This document shows positions 10,368 to 20,893 of a stretch of 32,317 nucleotides of DNA, piece after piece. The translations under genes and the position numbers were made by a program. Under the pieces are notes generated by a model. The model searched no databases. It was not told the origin of the DNA and saw nothing but the letters and a program-made list of their open reading frames with translations. Position 1 is the first letter of the stretch, and the number at the start of each line of letters is the position of its first letter. This DNA comes from Pestalotiopsis fici W106-1 (lineage: Eukaryota > Ascomycota > Sordariomycetes > Amphisphaeriales > Sporocadaceae): contig NW_006917091.1 in assembly GCF_000516985.1 (NCBI RefSeq), positions 6,116,283 to 6,148,599 on the forward strand. Reading direction: 5' to 3'.

Positions 10368-11166
10368 ATGGCTGACGACCCCGATTACGTACGTCCGCAC
10401 CTGCCTTTACGATACTCGCACGCCGCCGCCAGCGAACCTGCAAACATTGGCGACGAGCGATGATATCAAAAAACTTTGCGGAGGACAACCGGCTGACCTG
10501 ATCGTGAACAGAACGCTGAGGAGGCCGCTGAGCTCAAGAAGAAGAGACAGTTCCGCAAGTTCTCTTACCGAGGCATCGACCTTGATGCGTACGTGATTCC
10601 CGATTCTCGATTTGCTCCCGAAAGCACAGAACCTAGGCGCATACAAAACGCAAATTTTATCTCCAGTCGCGCGATCAAACAGAAGCACCAACAGCATCAT
10701 CCGCTAACACAAATTTGATTCACAGTCTCCTGGACCTTGACTCCGAGCAGCTGCGTGATGTCGTCCACGCCCGTGCCCGCCGCAGAATCAACCGGGGCTT
10801 GAAGCGCAAGCCCATGGGTCTCATCAAGAAGCTCCGCAAGGCCAAGCAGGAGGCCAAGCCCAACGAGAAGCCCGACCTTGTCAAGACGCACCTGCGTGAC
10901 ATGATTGTCGTCCCCGAGATGATTGGCAGCGTCATTGGTATCTACTCCGGAAAGGAGTTCAACCAGGTTGAGATCCGACCTGAGATGGTTGGCCACTACC
11001 TGGCTGAGTTCTCCATCTCTTAGTACGTCACCACCCGAGAGACTGCGGCTTAGCGGTCAAGAGTTACTCGATCAGTCTGCTAACAACTTACTACAGCAAG
11101 CCTGTCAAGCACGGTAGACCCGGTATTGGTGCCACCCACTCGTCTCGTTTCATCCCTCTCAAATAA
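10368..11166 (+). CDS. RPS15: 40S ribosomal protein S15 (uS19), four exons
   Basis: Exons 10368-10388, 10512-10588, 10726-11022 and 11097-11166 give 154 residues starting [20 protein letters not shown] and ending SRFIPLK. Donors are GTACGT at all three introns; acceptors are ACAG/CACAG/ACAG, with branch-like CTGAC, CTAAC and CTAAC. The protein is the small-subunit head protein uS19, which contacts the P-site region and 5S/uL5 bridges. Length and sequence fit fungal RPS15 throughout, including the [12 protein letters not shown] and [12 protein letters not shown] segments. Introns crowd the 5' end, as is usual for fungal ribosomal-protein genes. Its 3' end faces the complex I gene across about 930 bp. 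Confidence 0.97.
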
Positions 11167-12097
11167 GCAGTGGTGGATTTTATGGGGGGTTCCTTGCATT
11201 CATGGATTTGGCGAACGGAAATGGTTCTTGCTCGGTGGCATGGCACAAAAAGTTCAAGCCTCTGCCGTATCTCAATGCGTTAGATGATACATGCATGAAG
11301 ATCATTGGACGCTACGAACATACAAAAACAAACATCTCGGTTCACCTCTTTTTTTCGTCCCTCGCAAGTGATACAATTCGTCTTTGATTGGAAGTTGGGG
11401 ATCTGGAAGCAGGATCCATGTCAGTGTACGTGGAAATGATAATCTAGCTCTCCAAGGCACAACGTATCCAATTTATTGGTCAAGGTCGACTAGTTAAAGG
11501 CCAACGTGGGTGTCCGCACGTCACTCTAGCAGCAGCAACTTACGACTACTCATTTGATATCCATGGCTACGAAATCATCGCTCTGGGATGACACGGCTTG
11601 TTAAATTGTTTTCATGATAGTAGGCCAGGTGGCTAATTTTTCTAACAAGGTCAATGATGTCTGAAGTGGATAGTGAGCATCGTCACCACCGCTTTGGAAT
11701 TACTGAAGCCAACACGTTGGTCGACGCAAGCACCAGGAAGCAGACAGTATGAATGGCAACCAGTTTGAATGCCCGATCCTACCTTCTGCACAGGATTTGA
11801 CATGTCTTTTCTGAGTCTCGGAACTGCACACACAGACTTGTGAGTATAGGTAGACGGATAACGAAAATTGCGGCATTAGTAGGTTTCTCCGCCGGTCAAT
11901 AGGCACATTACAAGCTGGGTTATTCTTGTAAGAGATGGAAATGTTGTCAAACAAAAAGAAAAAAAATATCTTGGTTGTCCGTGAAAGCGCAATGCTCACT
12001 TCTATGTACTGGTGTAGAATTGTGGTGTACACTGTTTTTCTTCTTCTTTCCTCTCATCATCCCATTCTTTCTGCATTACATTGTTCAGCAGCACCTC
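11167..12097. other. Intergenic between convergent RPS15 and complex I gene
   Basis: Holds the two 3' UTRs. No ORF here has recognisable content, and I see no RNA gene or repeat beyond short A/T runs. Confidence 0.6.
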
Positions 12098-13024
12098 TCA
12101 CGACGACTCCTTGGCCGCTGCCAACTTCTTCAGTTTCCGCTCCTCCTCCTCAATGTGCTGCTTCCTGAAGTGCTCAGTGAGCTCTCCGACGTTGCGGCCG
12201 CGGTGGCCGGCTGGCACATTCCAGGGAGCACCAGCATCAATCAACCTATTGTGAGATGAATGTCAGCAATCATGATCTGAGAATCTGTGTGTGTGTGTGT
12301 TTCTGTCTCTCTCTCCACACATGATTCTAGCTCCCATTTCATCATCCTCACAACCCTTTAAAGCAAAGGCCAAGATCCATCCTTCTTTCCGTCAAAGCTC
12401 GTTTATCTGGAGATAAAGTGGTAGTGTTGCAAATGTAAACAAAAATAATACGTACTCGGGCATCTTGAGGTCAATGTGGGGGTTCTTCTCGGCGTGCAGG
12501 AAGAGGTGCTTGTCGTGAGCAGCCTGCTCATATAGCTGAGTGCGCAGCGCGTTGCGCTCAATGTCCTCCTGGCGGAAACACTCAAAGCCCCGGAGCCAGG
12601 TGGTCAGGCTCGAGGGCTCGCCGTTCTTGCCCGGCCGCGAGATGCCGTAGAAGAACATGGAGGCCGGGACGAGGCCAATGAAGACGTAAAAGGATGTCTG
12701 TATAATGCCAAGTTTGGTGTCAGCCAAATTTTCTTGTTTCTGCTTTTCCCTTCCCTTTCATCTTTTCTCTTCCTCCTTCCTTCCGCTCTCTTTTTTTTTC
12801 TTCCCCAATAGCCCGCCCTTCCAAACTTCCTATCCTCGAAGCCCCGGCGGTCCATTCGCCAAGTACCGATACCCAAAAAATCATGGAAACAAACGTACGC
12901 TGAGCTTCTCTTCCACCTGGGGAGCTGCGTGACCGTGGTCGGAGGCGTAGCTGCGGACCTGGCGAGCCATTGAAGGCCGCGCGCGGCGGGCGACGCAAGC
13001 CGCACCTTGTCTGACGGCCTGCAT
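12098..13024 (-). CDS. Complex I accessory subunit, NADH:ubiquinone oxidoreductase 17.8 kDa type (three exons)
   Basis: Exons 13024-12899, 12697-12456 and 12245-12098 give 171 residues. The N-terminus (MQAVRQGAACVARRARPSMA, then RQVRSYAS) is a typical mitochondrial presequence. SFYVFIGLVPASMFFYGI (about 44-61) is a single membrane span, followed by SRPGKNGEPSSLTTWL, an amphipathic region with AAHDKHLFLHAE, the PWNVPAGHRGRN segment and a charged KKLAAAKESS end. This matches the fungal accessory subunit known in Neurospora as NUO-17.8, located in the inner-membrane arm. Intron 2 (12246-12455) uses GTACGT and ends ATAG; intron 1 (12698-12898) uses GTACGT and ends ACAG, and contains a CT-rich tract. 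The start is fixed by the presequence. I am sure of the family and less sure of the exact subunit naming. Confidence 0.88.
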
Positions 13025-14009
13025 CTTGTCGGGGGGTCGACTGTGTGTGTGTGTGTGGTATGAAGTCGTCCGAGGGGAAGACGAGGGAGCGATTGAAGGC
13101 TGGTTGGCGGGTGGGGAGCTGAAACAACTCTTTTTCTTTCTCTCTTCCCTCTGAACTGTCGTCTCTTTGAGGCGGTTTCGCGATGCTCTGAGGTCAATTC
13201 GAAATGCGGGAAGAGGCTCTTGCGTCCCGGGGGGGCCAGATTGACCAATCAGCAGTGGATGATTTGGCAAGCGGGTGGGGAAAAAGCCTGTGTGTTTCCA
13301 GAGCTCCCCGACTCCCCGTGCCCCAAAGAGCTCAGCAAAAAGAGGTTCCATTTCACTAAAAATTGTAGGCAAGATGCGCCCTAAGATCTCCCTCCCTCCC
13401 CCTTGCAAAGCAGCCAACCATCACTCGCGTCTTACAATTCAATGAAAGCTGGTCATTTTCTTCACGGTATCTTTTTATGCTCTGAAAAGCTGATTTGGAG
13501 CATTTTCGCGGTATTATCTTGGATCTAATTTATAAAGAGAATACATCAAGAATCCATCTTAGACTTTTTTTGAATCATATATTTTATTTACTTCCTGCTG
13601 CATCTTTTGGTTTGCCAGCTTTTGGTGGTGTATCAAGTCACCCAACGTCACCTTTATATGCATCTTGTCCAAAATGTGCCATGCCAACCTTTTGAATATC
13701 ACATCCTGCAAAGGCATAACACGTGTCTGGAAAAAACCAAGTGTTATTTTCCTCTAAATCATTGGAATACTATAGATTTCCATTCGTTTCCGCTTATTTT
13801 ATGACTCCTACTCGTGTGGAGCTTAAAGAGGCCACAACACAGTTGGACGAGTAAGTCCCGACTCTGGTCTTCGTGGCCTTTCCTCTGCAACCTGTCCAAT
13901 CGCCACCTCACATATACTTAAGCCACACAAGAGCGTAAACTCTAACCCCCTTCCCATTTCCACCATCACCTCCTTTCAACACTTGTATAATAATTTCACA
14001 TTGGACACT
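13025..14009. other. Divergent promoter region between the complex I and SIL1-like genes
   Basis: About 1 kb shared by two divergent genes. The left part has a TG dinucleotide run at about 13041-13058 in the complex I leader. The middle (13480-13800) is AT-rich. A TATA-like catatactta at 13911 lies about 100 bp before the SIL1 start. A 17-codon ORF at 13801-13854 lies upstream of that and may not be transcribed. No gene is supported. Confidence 0.55.
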
Positions 14010-15257
14010 ATGCGCAGATCAAATTCACGTAACTTTTCTGCATTTCTCATTTTCTTTGCATTCCTGTCCTGTTTCGCATACTCTGTTTCTGCCGCCTCGT
14101 CACCTGCGGCACCTTCTCCATCAGCAGAGGGCGAGTTGATATGCCACACCGATAACCCAGCAGATTGCTATCCCAAGGTTTTTTCTGCCACGGATGAGTT
14201 CCAGGTTGTCCATGATGATCAGGATCTCCCGACGGGTCTGCACGTGAGGATGGACATTTATTCCGGAAAGAAGGAAGCAAAACTGTACACACCCGACTCG
14301 GACGATCCGGCCCTGGAAGGACTGCCCGTGGAACAGTCAATCTTGGTGGTAGACCCCGAACCCGTCGAAGATGATGTGCCGCGGATACCCAAGGGAGCAC
14401 CAATCTACGAGCCTGTCGGCGCCGTGAAGGAACCGCAGGTCCAGGATCCGGATTTCACGGCCGCGCTGGACTTTTTGAAAGAGCACGCAGAGACGGCACC
14501 AAACGACCAAAAGCACCCGTTGGATGATGCATTGGTGGACCTGGAGGACATTTCCCACGACATGTACTATGGCAAGAAGATTATTGAAGACGAAGACGCA
14601 GTCAAGAGTCTCTTTTGTCTCCTGACCCAGCATGATGCGGCAGGAATGGATCGGGAAGCTGCCGAGCAGCGGGATTTCCTGGCGTCTTCCATCTTGTCTT
14701 CGTCGTTGCAGAACAACCCGCCGGCATTGCGCCATTTGGAGAACTACTGGGAGAATCTGATGGATTCTCAGTGTGCAGCTCACGAGAAGCCCTTGAAAGA
14801 CATTGTCTTTAGCGGTCTGGAGCCCTCGATGCAGACCGACACCGACCAAGCTATGGAGGCAGTCTGGACTCAGAGACTTCTTCCCGTTGTGGGTAGACTA
14901 TTGAAGAGCGATACAATCCGGCCCAAATTCATGGACGCGGACGGCATGAAGCATCTCTTACAGATTCTCCTGAAGAAGGGAGATGCGTGGAAAGCATCCA
15001 GAGCCCGGGTTAGCCGAATTGTGTCGGATACGTTCTTGGATGCCACCTTGGGGGCCAGGACGGATTTATGGCCTCTTGAGCCCGTCAGCGACGCGGCCAC
15101 CTGCGAAAAGGACAGCTCCATGTTAGAAGAAGGCTGTTGGGAGTTTCACCTCGAGCATATCATTCAAGAGACGGATGCGGAATGGGCGCGCGACCTTTTG
15201 GCCATGCTCAGTGCAGCAAGATCAGATTCAGGACGTGTTGTCAGAGATGAGCTGTAA
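14010..15257 (+). CDS. SIL1: SIL1/Sls1-like nucleotide exchange factor of ER Hsp70 (BiP/Kar2)
   Basis: Single exon, 415 residues. Residues 1-29 form a signal peptide (hydrophobic core FLIFFAFLSCFAYS, cleavage likely after VSA). The protein ends in RDEL, an ER-retrieval signal of the KDEL/HDEL class. The segment LPTGLHVRMDIYSGKKEAKL is the most recognisable SIL1 stretch. The rest is helical, with armadillo-like repeats expected for SIL1/HspBP1 folds, and contains C224-type and late Cys residues that could be redox-active or paired. SIL1 releases ADP from BiP to complete the folding and translocation cycle. The ATG at 14010 is preferred because it starts directly before the signal peptide; no earlier in-frame ATG exists. 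Upstream is a divergent complex I gene. Confidence 0.88.
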   Translation: MRRSNSRNFSAFLIFFAFLSCFAYSVSAASSPAAPSPSAEGELICHTDNPADCYPKVFSATDEFQVVHDDQDLPTGLHVRMDIYSGKKEAKLYTPDSDDPALEGLPVEQSILVVDPEPVEDDVPRIPKGAPIYEPVGAVKEPQVQDPDFTAALDFLKEHAETAPNDQKHPLDDALVDLEDISHDMYYGKKIIEDEDAVKSLFCLLTQHDAAGMDREAAEQRDFLASSILSSSLQNNPPALRHLENYWENLMDSQCAAHEKPLKDIVFSGLEPSMQTDTDQAMEAVWTQRLLPVVGRLLKSDTIRPKFMDADGMKHLLQILLKKGDAWKASRARVSRIVSDTFLDATLGARTDLWPLEPVSDAATCEKDSSMLEEGCWEFHLEHIIQETDAEWARDLLAMLSAARSDSGRVVRDEL

Positions 15258-16810
15258 ATGATTCAATGGACCTGGTTTCGCTCGGCGTTTGGAGGCATAG
15301 ACATATACCCGATTGTATTTTACAGAATTCAAAATATATTTACCTAAACTACTGCTAGATATTTGCGCCAGTGAATTAATTTTAAACGAAGGAAGCAGTG
15401 GCCGCTATGCTCATACACGGCTGGCAATTGTTGACGAAAGCAGCGTTTGGATCGTGGGTCGAAAAGTCGCTCAAACGCAGCCTAAAGACATACATTTTGC
15501 TTCTTCACAACCATCAATACACCATGACAGAATGTCTTGTTGTCGGGACTCTCTTCCGTCTTCAATAGTCAGTGATTTGTTATTGACTTGGGTATTCGGA
15601 GAGATCGAGGCTATCCGAGGTCACGGTACAACCATGCAACAAACGGAATTCCGATGTATAATAAGACCGGATGAGGCGTCATCCTGTTCGAGCCCAAGAC
15701 CTCAGGAGTACCCCGGATATCAGTGGCTCCATTCGTTGCTGGAAGCCTGAAACTAGAGATCGTACAAACAACATGTAGTCCAAGATGCATCCGGTAAAAA
15801 GCAAATTATTTTTGACGCAGCACTGGCGAGTAAATGCTCGTCGATATGCAGGTCGCGCAACGACGGCCGCGCCACGAGGGACGCTGACATCCAATCAAAT
15901 CCTTGTTTCTCTTGGCAGCAGGAGGCGCCAACCAATCACAACTGCACAATCGTCAACAACAGCGCTTAAATCAAACGCTGCGGTTTTTGCTCATCTTGCT
16001 CATCTGGACAAGCCCACCAACCTGATCAGCAAGAAGCTCTGGGTTGCCTTGCTGCTCAACGTTAGCCGAAATAGCGACAATGGCCCAGAATGCCTGTTGC
16101 TGGGTACCCGGCAGCTTGCGATCCACCGCCGATTGACCGTCGTGGACCACTCAGAGAGCGGAATGGCCTCAGCTAAGCGACGATTGTCCTGCTCGATGCA
16201 AGGGCTCACTGAATAATCTCTGCATCCGCGGCCTCGGATTGTCTTGGTCAGGTAGGTCGGCAAACCACAAGCCAAGGCCGTTGCAGCCGCGTTACCATGG
16301 ACATAGTAGGTGGGCCACGGCCATTGTCCTCGCCCCATACATAGTCTTTTATTGTAGGCCACCACCTCCATCGACCTCAGTTCACACACAAGGAACTTCT
16401 TTCATTCTCTCTTCTTTTCGTGGTCGTGGCCCATTGTTGGTTCTTCGTTCGTGTCTTTCCTTTGTAAACACGCATCATCTTCTTCCATTTCGCCGTTTGT
16501 GAATAATTCATTCCCACCCGCCGCAGCATTTTAGTCGCAACACGTTTTGTGACACACCTGCCTGACACTTACTCGACTCAACCAACGAGAACACAAAGGA
16601 CAAAATTGCGCCGATAGTCACGAAAGAAGTGTTGCTTCTTTCTCTCTGCGCATTCTTCCGTTTATATTTTCATCTTCTGGTTTATTTTTGTTCTCTATAA
16701 TTCAAACAAATCTCACAGCTGGATTCTCTGAGATTTCTCTTCTTCTTTCTTTGCGGCTTTCACCCAGTCGCCGTTGTCGTGTCTAACGACCACCCATGTA
16801 CATCGCAAAC
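15258..16810. other. Intergenic and leader of the membrane glycoprotein gene
   Basis: 1.55 kb without a supported gene. CCAAT boxes occur at about 15890 (catCCAATcaaa) and 15931 (caaCCAATcac). From about 16400 to 16790 the sequence is strongly pyrimidine-rich (runs of CTTCTTTCTCTC), typical of a fungal 5' leader. ORFs in this interval have no recognisable domain. Confidence 0.55.
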
Positions 16811-19800
16811 ATGGCAACCACCAACACCCACACAAGTAATAACCCCTTCAGAAAACAGTCGCCGCCTCCCGATAGAGATGAGTGGGAGGATTGGAGCGAA
16901 GATGAAAGACCTGCAACAACAATACTGGACGATGGACCGATGGTGGATGTCGAACGTGGTTACACAACAAGCAATCATGGCAGACGGGACTCTATGCATC
17001 GATACTCGATTCACAAGCCCATGTTCCGCGCCAAGTCCAAGGGCCACGCAAAGGCAAAGATTGCAAAGGCTGGCATCACTCTCGACACAAATGTGGCCAA
17101 GTCACGAAACCCGCCAGCGCTGCAAAGAAAGCCCACCGAGCAAAGCGCTCATCCCGAGAATGCCACTCGATTCGCAGATGCTGCTGCTCTCAGGGCACTG
17201 GAGGGATCACCAAACTCTGCCTCTGTAGGCAGCTTTTCATGGCTGCGACGGAAGACTGGCAACTTGTCGGCCAAGTCGGCCAAAGGTTCGCCTCTTTCGC
17301 CCGAGTCCCGGCCGATTGTCATTGGAATCGCCATGCCTTCAGAATCAGCCAGCGAACACCAAGTCAGTCCACAGACGGCAGTGGTTGAGACGCCCATGGC
17401 GGTCCAACACTACAATCAGAGACTGGCATCACAAAATACCGGGGCTTTGGAGACAACCCCAGTACAATTGCGATCTGTCTGGTCTCCCGACACCGAAGCC
17501 AGTGAATCACCTTATATTTCACGCCCGGCCTCTAGTATCTATTCACAGATGACCATCCGGGGCGGTGGTGGTCCTGACTTTTCTTCAGCACCACCCGTTC
17601 CCAGTTTGCCTGCTACCTACAAGTTCAAGCAAACACAACAACAGCAACAGCAACAACAACAGTCACTCATTGACATGGAAGACGACGAGAGAGGAACACC
17701 TTGCACACTATTCGAGGAAGACGGAAGCCCAATGGCAGCACGCAAGTCAGCAAAGCCCACATCAGCCATTAGTCCCGAGGGTACGGGAAGATCAAAGGGC
17801 TGGTGGGATACCGTGAGGATCTCCCAGCAAACCAACAACCCCTTCAGACAGACCGCCATGCAGACAGGAGAGAGCAGCTCATCAGCCGTAACTCCCACCA
17901 CAGAATGGTGGCACAAGACCAATGAGAATGAAAAGAGAGCACCCTTGCCCCTCTCTGATCGGCCTGTCATGAATGCTACCGTTTCTACGCAGAACACCGG
18001 CCAGAGCTCACGGACCATTGCATCATCTTCCCAGAACCCCTCAACCACTCGAGCAGAAACACAGTCTGAAAAGGCTCGCATATTACTCGAGCAGAACGGC
18101 ACACAGAGTCCCGTTGATCAGCCACCACCATATTCCCTTAGAGAGGTGAAATACGGAGCGGCACTCACTCCTCATGCCATTAGCACCGAGCGAGTTCCAT
18201 CCCCTGGACCAATCTCACCCGGAATCCCCCAAACGATGAGCTCACCAGGAGCTATCATGATGGACGATGTACCCATCACACCCCGAGTTATACCCGGCGC
18301 AGTTCTTCATGACCGACCAATCGGCACGCATGTGACTCACGACCAGTTTCGTGAAGCTGCCGGTACTAATATGAAGAGCGAGCGCAACAGAAGGCGTCAT
18401 GAGAAGGAAGAGTTTGTTGCTCGTCGAGTTGGAGGTTTCTGGAGAGGCCGAGGCTGTATTCCCGCCGAGGGTTGCTTTGGACGAACAGGTCGTGAGGGAA
18501 GAAAGAGACGCCGTATTTGTCTAGGCATTTTCGGCGGTGTTCTTGCGGCCATCATCCTGGCAGTTCTCCTCGCAGTCGTCTTGACCCACAAGAAGTCTGA
18601 TACAATAGCGGCCACTCAACCCCAGGTCTCACAGGATCCCGTACAGAGCGGGACTTCCGTCTCTTCGGCAATTCCAAGTGCTACGCCGACACCGACACCG
18701 CACAATGTCTGGCTCAACTTGACCGATTTTCCACCAATGCCCACTGGTGTGCTGACCGTGGCCGGCCCGAACAACACCAAATCAGACACTAGATGCCTCA
18801 CCGAGAGTGCAAAGACCCTGTGGAGCTGTTCGATCCCCAAGAACCAGCAGGATCCCAACTCGCAATTCGATACCAACCAGCCCGAGTTCATCTTCCAGAT
18901 TCAGTTTGACAACAATACGCGGGCTCTGTGGAACGTCACTACTACTGGCGAGCAGAAGAAGCGAGGCTTCGGCCATGCCATGGATGATGAAGACTCAGAC
19001 ACAGTTTCTGGCCGTCGATCGTTTGCCAGTGCCGTGGCTCGGGCTGCTGCCATAATGCGGCGCGCTCTTGTATACGACACTGGGTTCTCCCCGAATCCTT
19101 CACCCCCGGATTACAAGGAGATGTTCTTTTTGGGCAATACTACAGACGATATCAAGTCTGACGAAAAGGCGGGTGAGCCTACGCCGTTCTTCATTAGCCT
19201 TCTTTCCTCGGTAGACGGTACTGTCGGACCGGACGTGCTGAGCCGACGTGGCTTGGGCAATGGTATTGACTCGGGCTCGTCCGCATCTCAAAACATTAGC
19301 CAATTTGTCGATGCCCCAGTCAAGACGGACAAGACTCCCCTGCCAGCCGTCCTGTATCCGCTCCCCTCCCAGCAACCCGTCCGACTCTTTGACCGCGGGC
19401 TCGACACGGAGCACTATGGCTTTTACACGTACTTTAACAAGTCCATCTTTATCTTTGATCAAGAGGAGGACAATGACGAGGACGCTGACGGCGGCGCCCT
19501 GCTCAAGGACGCCACGGCTCTGGTAGTCTGGAGCCAGGCTCGGTTCCTGGTCAAGATTTGGACGCGACTCGATGCAAACCTACTGGGCAACCAAGGGCCC
19601 GTGGTGGTCATGAATGAGGACGACGACGACGCCTCCCACAACCTGCCGGGCACCATGCCCTACCCCGTCACCATTGCCGAGGATTTCCATGGCGGCGACG
19701 AGAACGTCAAGGGCACCATTGTGTGGCCGATTGGTGACGACCAGCGTGTTGTCACGTCCAATGCCTCGCTCATCACTGTTGACAAGAGCGCTGGCGGCAC

Positions 19801-19930
19801 CCTGATCAACCCTATGGGTAACGAGGATCCGCGCCTCGGCGGCATCGATGGCGGCACGGGTGGATGCAAGTGTTCCTGGGTCAATTTTGTGTCGGATGTG
19901 ACGACCTTTGTGGATCGCTATGAACACTAA
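16811..19930 (+). CDS. Single-pass membrane glycoprotein with NPF and PPxY motifs, conserved in filamentous ascomycetes
   Basis: Single exon, 1039 residues. A long disordered N-terminal half (1-565) carries NPF at 11-13 and again near 342-344, a polyglutamine run at about 274-285 and a PPPY motif near 437-441. A basic patch precedes one transmembrane helix at about 570-592. The C-terminal half has at least eight N-glycosylation sequons and a conserved region with RLFDRGLDTEHYGFYTYF and ARFLVKIWTR, ending with a Cys-x-Cys pair. This predicts cytosolic N, extracytosolic C topology. Databases sometimes name such proteins glycoprotease family, but I see no protease motif. NPF (EH-domain) and PPxY (Rsp5-type WW) motifs suggest endocytic and ubiquitin-dependent trafficking. 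The ATG at 16811 (aaacATGGC) has a better context than the in-frame one at 16796. Confidence 0.85.
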   Translation: MATTNTHTSNNPFRKQSPPPDRDEWEDWSEDERPATTILDDGPMVDVERGYTTSNHGRRDSMHRYSIHKPMFRAKSKGHAKAKIAKAGITLDTNVAKSRNPPALQRKPTEQSAHPENATRFADAAALRALEGSPNSASVGSFSWLRRKTGNLSAKSAKGSPLSPESRPIVIGIAMPSESASEHQVSPQTAVVETPMAVQHYNQRLASQNTGALETTPVQLRSVWSPDTEASESPYISRPASSIYSQMTIRGGGGPDFSSAPPVPSLPATYKFKQTQQQQQQQQQSLIDMEDDERGTPCTLFEEDGSPMAARKSAKPTSAISPEGTGRSKGWWDTVRISQQTNNPFRQTAMQTGESSSSAVTPTTEWWHKTNENEKRAPLPLSDRPVMNATVSTQNTGQSSRTIASSSQNPSTTRAETQSEKARILLEQNGTQSPVDQPPPYSLREVKYGAALTPHAISTERVPSPGPISPGIPQTMSSPGAIMMDDVPITPRVIPGAVLHDRPIGTHVTHDQFREAAGTNMKSERNRRRHEKEEFVARRVGGFWRGRGCIPAEGCFGRTGREGRKRRRICLGIFGGVLAAIILAVLLAVVLTHKKSDTIAATQPQVSQDPVQSGTSVSSAIPSATPTPTPHNVWLNLTDFPPMPTGVLTVAGPNNTKSDTRCLTESAKTLWSCSIPKNQQDPNSQFDTNQPEFIFQIQFDNNTRALWNVTTTGEQKKRGFGHAMDDEDSDTVSGRRSFASAVARAAAIMRRALVYDTGFSPNPSPPDYKEMFFLGNTTDDIKSDEKAGEPTPFFISLLSSVDGTVGPDVLSRRGLGNGIDSGSSASQNISQFVDAPVKTDKTPLPAVLYPLPSQQPVRLFDRGLDTEHYGFYTYFNKSIFIFDQEEDNDEDADGGALLKDATALVVWSQARFLVKIWTRLDANLLGNQGPVVVMNEDDDDASHNLPGTMPYPVTIAEDFHGGDENVKGTIVWPIGDDQRVVTSNASLITVDKSAGGTLINPMGNEDPRLGGIDGGTGGCKCSWVNFVSDVTTFVDRYEH
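17631..17661 (+). repeat. CAA/CAG polyglutamine tract
   Basis: Mixed CAA/CAG repeat coding about nine consecutive Gln in the disordered cytosolic part of the membrane glycoprotein. The codon mixture limits slippage. Confidence 0.85.
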
Positions 19931-20893
19931 GTGAGGCTTTGTTCTTTTCTTCATGAATCAAGAAGACTGGTTAAAACTTGATCATTTGCATTTGGAATTG
20001 TCATGAGACAACGAGGACAGGAATATTGATAAGAGAGAGAGCATTTTGCATGGCGCACAGGATAATTGTTCCGAAAACTTCTTGTCTCTTATATTTGACA
20101 GAGGAGAGATTCTCTATCTACCGTTCATAGGGTTCAGCTGTATAGAAAGTACTGATGTACACCTTAATAATCATTGGCCATCCGCCATGTACCCAATAGA
20201 ATGTATGCAACTATAGCTACTGTATGAATCTGATATGTCGTGTATGTAAATGTAAACTAAACTAGACATTCCCATTCTGTCTTGTAGTAAGTAGCTCGTT
20301 GAACTGTATTCCTTCAACTCATGACAAGTAAGTCATCCGGTTGCAGTCATGTGGAATGTAGAGTGATTCAGATATGCTGCACAGCTATGTAAATCATGTC
20401 TAGCGGCACTGCAAATGCCGGCAAAACTTGTGAGCACCGCCCAATGTTAGAATTAGCTGTGTGAACCATTGAAATCATGTTAGAAAAATGGGAAAAAGGA
20501 TGAAGAAAATGAACGAAAACCATTAACTTAATCTTTGTTAGATGGATCAATGTATCACGGCAAACTTGTTCCACATAACAGAAAAACGTGTGTGACCCTG
20601 GCGCAAACTCGGCCACACCCAAAAACCCCTCCTCTTTGTGTTCATATATCACCAGGGAACAAAGGAGTACGACCATCATGGCTGTACGCCCGGAAGCGAT
20701 GGCAGGGCTTGAGTCATGACGGGAGTCTTTCTCTTTGTTGGATGTCATTCCCCAGACAAGACTACACTTGCTCTACTGTAAACACCACGCTTTCGCTGGT
20801 AGAGTCTGCCAGCTTTCAGAGCCTCTTTATTGAGAAGGCAAAGGCAAAGGCGTGGCAAGAAGAGCGAGATAATTTGCAAATACAAGAGGGGAT
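19931..20893. other. Intergenic, 3' UTR of the glycoprotein gene and leader of the next
   Basis: AT-rich to about 20550, with ATGTAC/TGTATG-rich sequence near 20140-20260 like fungal polyadenylation regions. Nothing coding is supported. An ORF at 20535-21239 in another frame overlaps the next gene but has no coherent content. Confidence 0.55.

Noticed and set aside
10389..10511. Possible C/D snoRNA in RPS15 intron 1 (gatgata and ctga boxes)
   Set aside because: The C box does not match RTGATGA, and no terminal stem is visible.
10697..10996. 99-codon minus ORF opposite RPS15
   Set aside because: Shadow of the highly conserved uS19 third exon.
12604..13248. 214-codon minus ORF over the complex I gene
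   Set aside because: Runs through an intron and the leader in the wrong frame; the spliced product in the other frame is the conserved subunit.
13801..13854. 17-codon uORF before SIL1
   Set aside because: A TATA-like element lies downstream of it at 13911, so it probably is not in the mRNA.
13914..13927. 14-base match to part of fungal 5S rRNA (tacttaagccacac)
   Set aside because: No match on either side and no remaining 5S secondary structure; probably chance.
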